NCBI GenBank assembly: GCA_029861675.1 | Contig: JAOTYV010000022.1 | Span: 1 to 27,655 of the forward strand | Source: Alphaproteobacteria bacterium | GTDB lineage: Bacteria; Pseudomonadota; Alphaproteobacteria; UBA8366 | Direction: 5' to 3' | DNA: 27,655 nucleotides | Shown: one piece after another, positions 19,051-25,132 of the stretch | Layout: the number at the start of each line of letters is the position of its first letter | Position numbering within the stretch: position 1 is the stretch's first letter | Made by a program: the position numbers and the translations under genes | The notes under the pieces: model-generated | The model's input: only the letters and a program-made list of their open reading frames with translations | What the model was told of the DNA's origin: nothing | Databases searched by the model: none

Positions 19051-21159
19051 ATGACCGACGCAAAGGTTCCCGCGCCGCCGCGCGCCGCGCCGCGCCCGTC
19101 CGTCACCGAGCGGCACGGCGACCGGCTGGAAGATCCCTACGCCTGGCTCAAGGATGAGAACTGGCAGCAGGTGATGCGCGAGCCGGACGTGCTGGATGGC
19201 GAGATTCGCGCCTATCTGGAGGCGGAGAACGACTATACGACCGCCATCCTGGCGCCGGTCGCGGATTTGAAGGGCCGACTGTTCGAGGAAATCAAGGGCC
19301 GCATCAAGGAAGACGATTCCTCCGTCCCCGCGCCGGATGGCGCCTACGAATATTACCGCCGGTACGAGACCGGCGGCCAACATCCGCTCTATTGCCGCCG
19401 GACCCGGGATGGGAACAGCCAAGACGAAGAAATTCTCCTGCACGGCGATCGGGAGGCCGAAGGCCATCCCTATTTCGATGTCGCCGCGTGCCGCCAAAGC
19501 CCGGATCACCGGCGGCTCGCCTATGCGACCGACCTGAACGGATCCGAGATCTATACGATTCAGGTCAAGGATCTGACGCAGGGTCGGCTGCTCGACGATA
19601 CGATTGCCAACGCCCATGGCGCGCTGGTGTGGGCCAATGACGGCGAAACATTTTTCTACACCGTGCTCGACGACAACCACCGCCCGTCACGGGTCTATCG
19701 CCATCGCGTCGGGGACGATCCGGCCACGGACGCCCTGATCTATGAGGAGCCGGATGCCGGCTTCTTCGTCAGCATCGGCCGCACCGAAAGCCGGCGCTTC
19801 ATCGTCATCGACGCGCACGACCATGAAACCTCCGAGGTGCGGCTGATCGACGCCGCGCAACCGGACAGCGCTCCCGTGCTCGTCGCGGCCCGGGAAACTG
19901 AACTGGAATACTCGGTCAGCCATCACGGCGATCAACTGATCATTCTCACCAATGCGGACGGGGCCGAGGACTTCAAGCTGATGACCGCCCCGGTCGACCG
20001 GCCCGGGCGGCAGCACTGGCAGGATCTGGTGCCTCATCAGGATGGGACGCTGATCGTCGACATGGAGCTTTTTGCAGATCATCTCGTCCGGCTCGAACGC
20101 CGAGACGGGCTGCCGCGTATCGTCATCCGACGGCTGAGCGACGGCGACGAACACCGCATCGCTTTCGACGAAGCCGCCTACAGCCTGAGCCTGCTCGGCG
20201 GCTACGAATTCGAGACCACGACGCTCCGCTTCGCCTACAGTTCGATGACCACGCCGGAGCAGATCTACGATTACGACATGACCTCCCGCGACCGGTCGTT
20301 GCGCAAACAGCAGGAAGTGCCGAGCGGCCACAACCCGGACGACTATGTCACTCACCGCATATTCGCTACGAGCCATGACGGCGAGACGGTTCCGGTTTCG
20401 ATCCTGTTCGGCCGGGACACCAAGCTCGATGGGTCGGCCCCGCTGCTGCTCTACGGCTATGGCTCCTACGGCCACGCCATCCCCGCGTCGTTCAGCGTAT
20501 CGCGCCTGAGCCTGGTCGACCGGGGTTTCGTCTATGCCATCGCCCACATCCGCGGCGGCACCGAACGCGGCTATGGCTGGTACCTCGCCGGCAAGCGCGA
20601 GCACAAGATGAACACGTTTCTCGACTTCATCGGCGCGGCGGAAAAACTCCGCGATGACGGCTATGCCCGTCCGGGCGCCATCGCCTGCCACGGCGGCAGC
20701 GCCGGCGGCATGTTGGTCGGCGCGGTCGCAAACCTGCGGCCCGACCTGTTCAATGCGGTGATCGGCGAGGTGCCCTTCGTCGACGTGCTCAATACGATGT
20801 GCGACGACACGCTGCCGCTGACGCCGCCGGAATGGCCGGAATGGGGCAATCCCATCGAAGACCCGGCGGCCTATCGCACCATCAAATCCTATTCGCCCTA
20901 CGACAATGTGGCGGCCGTGGATTATCCCCACATGATGATCACGGCGGGGCTGACCGATCCGCGCGTCACCTATTGGGAGCCGGCGAAATGGGTCGCCAAG
21001 CTGCGCGCGCTGAAGACCGATCAGAATACGCTGTTGCTGCACACCAATATGGACGCGGGCCATGGCGGCGCCGCCGGGCGGTTCGACCGCCTGAAGGAAA
21101 CCGCGATGGTCTACGCCTTCCTGCTGCTGGTGTTCGGCATGACCGCAGAGGATCCTTAG
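19051..21159 (+). CDS. ptrB: Oligopeptidase B-like S9A serine peptidase
   Basis: A cytosolic prolyl-oligopeptidase-family enzyme that cleaves short peptides after basic residues, if true to type. The 702-residue protein has the conserved start with YAWLKD, a seven-bladed propeller (about residues 70-410) and a C-terminal alpha/beta hydrolase domain with catalytic Ser550 in GGSAGG, Asp636 in TDPRV and His671 in AGHGG. LLYGYGSYG and AHIRGGTERGYGWY are typical of oligopeptidase B. The ATG at 19051 is 17 bp after frmA; a TTG at 19030 overlapping the frmA stop is an alternative start. The TAG stop is the first TAG of repeat copy 3. Confidence 0.93.
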   Translation: MTDAKVPAPPRAAPRPSVTERHGDRLEDPYAWLKDENWQQVMREPDVLDGEIRAYLEAENDYTTAILAPVADLKGRLFEEIKGRIKEDDSSVPAPDGAYEYYRRYETGGQHPLYCRRTRDGNSQDEEILLHGDREAEGHPYFDVAACRQSPDHRRLAYATDLNGSEIYTIQVKDLTQGRLLDDTIANAHGALVWANDGETFFYTVLDDNHRPSRVYRHRVGDDPATDALIYEEPDAGFFVSIGRTESRRFIVIDAHDHETSEVRLIDAAQPDSAPVLVAARETELEYSVSHHGDQLIILTNADGAEDFKLMTAPVDRPGRQHWQDLVPHQDGTLIVDMELFADHLVRLERRDGLPRIVIRRLSDGDEHRIAFDEAAYSLSLLGGYEFETTTLRFAYSSMTTPEQIYDYDMTSRDRSLRKQQEVPSGHNPDDYVTHRIFATSHDGETVPVSILFGRDTKLDGSAPLLLYGYGSYGHAIPASFSVSRLSLVDRGFVYAIAHIRGGTERGYGWYLAGKREHKMNTFLDFIGAAEKLRDDGYARPGAIACHGGSAGGMLVGAVANLRPDLFNAVIGEVPFVDVLNTMCDDTLPLTPPEWPEWGNPIEDPAAYRTIKSYSPYDNVAAVDYPHMMITAGLTDPRVTYWEPAKWVAKLRALKTDQNTLLLHTNMDAGHGGAAGRFDRLKETAMVYAFLLLVFGMTAEDP

Positions 21160-21262
21160 ACCATTTCTTGTTCAAATTGACTCACGTGAAATGGTCTATC
21201 TCTTTGTTTTGACGCAAATACGTCGTCGCGAACCGTTTCGGTTCGCTCGGGATTTGCTCTAG
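21156..21262 (+). repeat. 107-bp intergenic repeat, copy 3
   Basis: It lies exactly between two convergent genes and both stop inside it: the oligopeptidase TAG at 21157-21159 in the left end, the dioxygenase stop (CTA, 21259-21261) in the right end. Hairpin 1 is AGACCATTTC (21158-21167) with GAAATGGTCT (21188-21197). Hairpin 2 is GCGAACCG-TTT-CGGTTCGC, perfect. It begins TTAG rather than CTAG. It is inverted relative to copy 4, with the dioxygenase/amidotransferase pair between them. Confidence 0.95.
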
Positions 21263-22143
21263 CCCGCCGGTTGCAGCGCCTGCACCGCGTTGTCGCAGAC
21301 CAGCGCGCGTAACATGACCCGGCGCTGTTCGGGCCGGTAGTCGCCGGCGCTCCGATGCATCGTGCCGTATTCGTCCCACATCACCAGATCGCCGACCCGC
21401 CAATCGTGGCGGTACAGGAATTCCGGCCGGGTCGCATGGATCATCAGTTCCTCGACCAGGGCGTAGCCGTCTTCATCGGACATGCCGTCGAAGCCGCGGG
21501 TGTGGATGCTGTTCACGTACAGGATCGGCCGGCCGGTATGGGGATGGGGCAGGACCGCCGGATGACGGCTGTCCACGCGGTCTTCATCCTGATCCGCATC
21601 GAGCACATTCCGGTACATGGCGCCGCCGGGGCCGGCCGCATAGCGGTGCAGACCGGTGAGCCCGGAGAGCCGCTCCCGCTGCTCGGCCGGCAAGGCGGCA
21701 AAGGCCGCTTCCATGTCGGCGAACAGGGTGCCGCCGCCGCTTTCGGGCACCTCGAAGGCATAGAGCATCGCCATGGCGGGCGGGTTGGTCCGCGAGGTGG
21801 CGTCGGTGTGCCAGGTGGTCGCCCGCTGGACGCCGAACGAATCTACCGAACCGTCCGCCTTCACATTGGTCAGCCAGGACAGGTCGGGAAATTCCTTGTG
21901 ATGATAGTTCCGCAGCGCATGCGGCTGCAGCATGCCGAAGCGCAGCGCCAAGGCGCGAAAGGCCGCAGGCTGCAGGCTCTGACCGTGAAACACGAGGACA
22001 TGATGCTTGAACAAAGCGTCCGTCAGGTCGGCGAAGACCGCGTCGTCAAGCGGATCCGAAAGATCGATCTCCGAGACTTCCGCCGCAAAAGTCTTACCCA
22101 AGGCATTCAATCGAAACCCGGCGCCGCCTATTGCATCTGCCAT
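21259..22143 (-). CDS. TauD/TfdA-family Fe(II)/2-oxoglutarate dioxygenase
   Basis: A 294-residue non-haem iron dioxygenase. The facial triad is visible as His112-x-Asp114 (WHTDATSRTNPP) and distal His263 (TMHRSAGDYRP), with Arg275 or Arg279 placed to bind the 2-oxoglutarate carboxylate. The family hydroxylates or cleaves diverse small molecules such as taurine, alkyl sulfates, phenoxy acids and carnitine precursors; nothing here identifies the substrate, and no transporter or sulfonate gene lies next to it. The ATG at 22143 has AGAGGA 9 nt upstream; the frame's longer form has no family match. It is divergent from the amidotransferase gene (104 bp between starts). The stop lies in repeat copy 3. 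Confidence 0.9.
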   Translation of the reverse strand: MADAIGGAGFRLNALGKTFAAEVSEIDLSDPLDDAVFADLTDALFKHHVLVFHGQSLQPAAFRALALRFGMLQPHALRNYHHKEFPDLSWLTNVKADGSVDSFGVQRATTWHTDATSRTNPPAMAMLYAFEVPESGGGTLFADMEAAFAALPAEQRERLSGLTGLHRYAAGPGGAMYRNVLDADQDEDRVDSRHPAVLPHPHTGRPILYVNSIHTRGFDGMSDEDGYALVEELMIHATRPEFLYRHDWRVGDLVMWDEYGTMHRSAGDYRPEQRRVMLRALVCDNAVQALQPAG

Positions 22144-22247
22144 TGCGATATCCTCTCTCCGATTGAGCTTAGGACCCGCCCACCGGAACGGCAAGCCACG
22201 GCCATTATCGTTGCGGGCGCGCGCGCGGGCCGGCATAGGGTTCCGCC

Positions 22248-23045
22248 ATGTGCTGCTGGCTCGCCTATACCGGCCCCGCCGTTCTGCCGGAAATCTTCCT
22301 GTTCGAGGCGGAAAACTCGCTGATCGAACAAAGCCTGCATGCGCGCATGGGGGTCACGCCGACAAACGGTGACGGATTCGGCCTCGGCTGGTATGGCGAC
22401 GGCAACGAGCCGGGCGTGTTCCGCGACATTCTTCCAGCCTGGAACGACGCGAACCTCAAAAACGTCGCCGCGCATATTCGAAGCCCGCTGTTTTTTGCCC
22501 ATGTGCGCGCCTCGACCGGTTCGGGAACGTCGCGCAACAACTGCCACCCGTTTCGATCCGGCCGCTGGATGTTCATGCACAATGGCCAAATCGGCCGGTT
22601 CGACACGGTCCGCCGGGAAATCGACCGGCTGATTTCCGACGCATTTTATCACCACCGCCTGGGCACGACGGACAGCGAGACGTTCTTCTGCCTGCTGCTG
22701 ACGAATGGGCTCAACGAGGACCCGATGAGCGCCTTCCGCCGGTCGGTTCATCAAGTCGAGTCGGTCATGAAGGATGCGCAGGTAAGCCAGGCGTTCCGGC
22801 TGACCGCCGCCGTCACCGACGGTGAGACGATTCACGCCATCCGCTACGCCAGCGACGACCGCGCACCGACCCTGTATGTCGGATTGAACCCGCAAAAGGA
22901 GTGCCCGGAGTCGGGACTGATGGTGGTCTCCGAACCGTTGAATTCCGACATGGACCAATGGCAGGAGGTCGACATGTCGCAATTCCTGACGGTCTGCGCC
23001 GGCGCGTTTCAGGTCGAGGACTTTACGCCCGCACCCGATGCCTAG
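22248..23045 (+). CDS. Class II glutamine amidotransferase (YafJ/EgtC-like)
   Basis: A 265-residue stand-alone Ntn-type glutaminase. The initiator Met is followed by Cys2, the expected N-terminal nucleophile after Met removal. Family landmarks are MCCWLAYTG, SLIEQSLHAR, NGDGFGLGWYG, FFAHVRASTG, NCHPFRSGRWMFMHNGQIG and TDSETFFCLLL. Residue 3 is Cys where relatives usually have Arg. The substrate that receives or loses the glutamyl group is unknown; EgtC acts in ergothioneine synthesis, but no egtB or egtD is visible. It is divergent from the TauD-type gene, which could share regulation. The TAG stop (23043-23045) is the end of repeat copy 4. Confidence 0.88.
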   Translation: MCCWLAYTGPAVLPEIFLFEAENSLIEQSLHARMGVTPTNGDGFGLGWYGDGNEPGVFRDILPAWNDANLKNVAAHIRSPLFFAHVRASTGSGTSRNNCHPFRSGRWMFMHNGQIGRFDTVRREIDRLISDAFYHHRLGTTDSETFFCLLLTNGLNEDPMSAFRRSVHQVESVMKDAQVSQAFRLTAAVTDGETIHAIRYASDDRAPTLYVGLNPQKECPESGLMVVSEPLNSDMDQWQEVDMSQFLTVCAGAFQVEDFTPAPDA

Positions 23046-23148
23046 AGCAAATCCCGAGCGAACCGAAACGGTTCGCGACGACATATTTGCGTAAAAACAA
23101 CGAGAGTGACCATTTCACTTGAGTCTATTCGAACAAGAATTGGTCTAG
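23042..23148 (-). repeat. 107-bp intergenic repeat, copy 4 (inverted)
   Basis: It has the same length as the other copies but the opposite orientation. Read on the minus strand it starts CTAGACCAATTCTTGTTCGA and ends GGATTTGCTCTAG. Hairpin 2 is perfect; hairpin 1 is partly degraded (GACCAATTC against GAAATGGTC). It separates convergent glutamine amidotransferase and folA. The amidotransferase stop is inside it. On the folA side the sequence is CTAGCTAG (23145-23152), a doubled CTAG whose outer copy holds the folA stop. Confidence 0.95.
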
Positions 23149-23658
23149 CTAGCGGTCCAGCCGCTCCAGCAATACGAAACTGAACGCCGGCGCATCGCCG
23201 GACGCCGGGCATTCCGTGCGGTCGACTTCGCGCCAGGATTCGCGATCGAATTCGGGGAACCGGGTGTCGCCGTCAACCGCCGCATGCACGTCGGTGAGGT
23301 ATATGCGGTCCGCATGCGGCAGCGTCGCCGCGTAAATGGCGGCGCCGCCGATCACCATGATCTCGTCCACGCCGTCATTCGTCGCGATCGCTTCGGCGCG
23401 GCTCAGCGCTTCCGTGACGGAGCGAACGGAGATCACGCCTTCGGCGGAAAAATCCGGATTGCCCGACACGACGATATTCGCGCGGCCCGGCAAGGGGTGT
23501 CCGATCGACTCGTAGGTCTTGCGGCCCATGATGATCGGCTTGCCCATCGTCAACGTCTTGAAATGTTTGAGGTCGGCGGACAGCCGCCAGGGCAGCCCGC
23601 CGTCCCGCCCGATGATGCGGTCCTCGGCCATCGCCACGATCAGGGCGCAGCGAACCAC
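23149..23658 (-). CDS. folA: Dihydrofolate reductase
   Basis: It reduces dihydrofolate to tetrahydrofolate with NADPH, closing the cycle opened by thymidylate synthase. The 169-residue protein has the expected ALIVAMAEDRIIGRDGGLPW start (substrate-binding Trp, M20 loop), DLKHFKTLTMGKPIIMGRKTYESIG with the cofactor-binding Arg-Lys-Thr, and VIGGAAIYAATL. The frame runs upstream into thyA. I chose the GTG at 23658, 10 bp after the thyA stop, with GGAAGAG just before it, which gives the normal length. thyA and folA are therefore co-transcribed. The TAG stop lies in the doubled CTAG at the edge of repeat copy 4. Confidence 0.94.
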   Translation of the reverse strand: MVRCALIVAMAEDRIIGRDGGLPWRLSADLKHFKTLTMGKPIIMGRKTYESIGHPLPGRANIVVSGNPDFSAEGVISVRSVTEALSRAEAIATNDGVDEIMVIGGAAIYAATLPHADRIYLTDVHAAVDGDTRFPEFDRESWREVDRTECPASGDAPAFSFVLLERLDR

Positions 23659-23668
23659 CGTGCTCTTC

Positions 23669-24463
23669 CTACACCGCGACCTTGGCGGGAATATGCGGAT
23701 GGAACCGATAGTTCTCGAGCGTAAAATCCTCATATTGGAAGGCGAAGATATCCCGCACGTCGGGGTTCAGAATCATGCGCGGCAAGTCGTAGGGTTTTCG
23801 CTGCAATTGCAGATCCGCTTGCTCCAGGTGATTGGCGTAAAGATGCACGTCGCCGAAGGTATGCACGAATTCGCCGGGCACCAGCCCCGCCGCCTGCGCC
23901 ACCATCATCGTCAACAGCGCGTAGGACGCGACATTGAACGGCACGCCGAGGAACACATCGGCACTGCGCTGGTACAGCTGACAGGAAAGACGGCCCTCGG
24001 CGGCATAGAATTGAAACAGGCAGTGGCAGGGCGGCAACGCCATACCGTCCACATCGGCCACGTTCCAGGCACTGACGATCAGCCGGCGCGAGTCCGGGTT
24101 GCGCCGGATCTGCTCGACCAGCCCGCCGATCTGATCGATCGAGCGCCCGTCCGGCGCCGGCCAGGAACGCCATTGCTTGCCGTAAACCGGCCCGAGCTCG
24201 CCGTTCTCATCGGCCCATTCGTTCCAGATCGACACGCCGTTGTCCTGCAGGTAACGGACATTCGTGTCACCCTTCAGGAACCAGAGCAGTTCATAGACGA
24301 TGGATTTGAGGTGCAATTTCTTGGTCGTCACCATCGGAAACCCGGCGGCCAGATCGTACCGGTTCTGATAGCCGAAGACGCTTTGCGTGCCGGTGCCGGT
24401 GCGGTCGCCCTTGAAGACGCCGTTCTCCCGGATATGACGCATCAGATCGAGATATTGCTGCAT
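23669..24463 (-). CDS. thyA: Thymidylate synthase ThyA
   Basis: It methylates dUMP to dTMP using methylenetetrahydrofolate, releasing dihydrofolate that the next gene product recycles. The 264-residue length equals that of the E. coli enzyme. The motifs are in order: [15 protein letters not shown] (phosphate-binding Arg), [18 protein letters not shown], catalytic Cys146 in [10 protein letters not shown], a Cys where many relatives have Ala at 148, [24 protein letters not shown], and the HLYANHLEQ motif. It lies 9 bp downstream of the rhombosortase gene, which suggests that the surface-protein genes and the thymidylate genes share a transcript. Confidence 0.97.
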   Translation of the reverse strand: MQQYLDLMRHIRENGVFKGDRTGTGTQSVFGYQNRYDLAAGFPMVTTKKLHLKSIVYELLWFLKGDTNVRYLQDNGVSIWNEWADENGELGPVYGKQWRSWPAPDGRSIDQIGGLVEQIRRNPDSRRLIVSAWNVADVDGMALPPCHCLFQFYAAEGRLSCQLYQRSADVFLGVPFNVASYALLTMMVAQAAGLVPGEFVHTFGDVHLYANHLEQADLQLQRKPYDLPRMILNPDVRDIFAFQYEDFTLENYRFHPHIPAKVAV

Positions 24464-24472
24464 AGTCCTAAT

Positions 24473-25132
24473 CTAGCTTTCGACCGCAATTGGTTGAAGG
24501 GCGGATCGCGACCGGCGGCGAACGCCCCTTCTCGTAAACAGAAATGCCGCGACCACGCACACAATCAAACCTGCTGAATACCCGGCAAAATGCGCCTCGG
24601 TGATGGACGGCAAACTTGAAGTTGGCAGCAAGGCGCCGACAGTGGAAGTTTCTATCGCAATTTTGGCCAAACCGCCCAACGCAAAGAGGCCATAGACCGG
24701 CTCGGCGGTTTCGCGCCACTGCCCATACACCGCGGCAACAAACAAAGCATTGAGAACACCGGAAAATCCGCAGTACCAGGCGAGTCCCGGTACGGCCAGC
24801 GACAGCACGGCATCGATGGCAAGCATCGCAAAGAGATTGAGAATCATCAGCGATTTACTGCCGAGTCGCAGGACCGACTCCAGAACGGTCCCGATGATCA
24901 TCAGCGCGAACACATTCGCGCCGAGATGGCGGCCGTCTGCATGGACCAGATGACCGGTCACGAGGCGCCACCATTCTCCCGCGGCAATCGCCCCACGATC
25001 AAAAACCAAACCATCCGGCATCGGTCCCGCCACCGCAAAGAGACCCAACAGGACGCAGCCGAGAACGAGCGTGAACCAGGGCGGCCGAACGCCGCCCTGG
25101 TTCACGCGTTGATCGGAGAAAATGCTCACCAC
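24473..25132 (-). CDS. rrtA: Rhombosortase (rhomboid-family intramembrane serine protease, RrtA-like)
   Basis: A polytopic inner-membrane protein of 219 residues and about six helices. Rhomboid features: GHLVHADGRHLGANVFAL (His61, His64, His69, Asn73) in the second helix region, the catalytic serine motif GFSG with Ser124, and catalytic His181 in EAHFAGYSAGL. The short architecture and the EAH...G motif resemble rhombosortases, which cut the GlyGly-CTERM tails of exported proteins. The adjacent upstream gene ends in such a tail, which strongly supports the assignment. The start is a GTG overlapping the TAG stop of that gene by 1 bp, with a second GTG directly after, so the pair is translationally coupled. 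It is followed after 9 bp by thyA. A generic rhomboid protease is the alternative. Confidence 0.82.
   Translation of the reverse strand: MVSIFSDQRVNQGGVRPPWFTLVLGCVLLGLFAVAGPMPDGLVFDRGAIAAGEWWRLVTGHLVHADGRHLGANVFALMIIGTVLESVLRLGSKSLMILNLFAMLAIDAVLSLAVPGLAWYCGFSGVLNALFVAAVYGQWRETAEPVYGLFALGGLAKIAIETSTVGALLPTSSLPSITEAHFAGYSAGLIVCVVAAFLFTRRGVRRRSRSALQPIAVES

Noticed and set aside
19687..21063. 458-codon minus-strand frame opposite the oligopeptidase
   Set aside because: Antisense shadow of a clear S9A peptidase with an intact catalytic triad; no domain features of its own.
22144..22236. Longer start for the TauD-type gene
   Set aside because: The extra residues are Arg-rich and not family-like; the ATG at 22143 has a good ribosome binding site.
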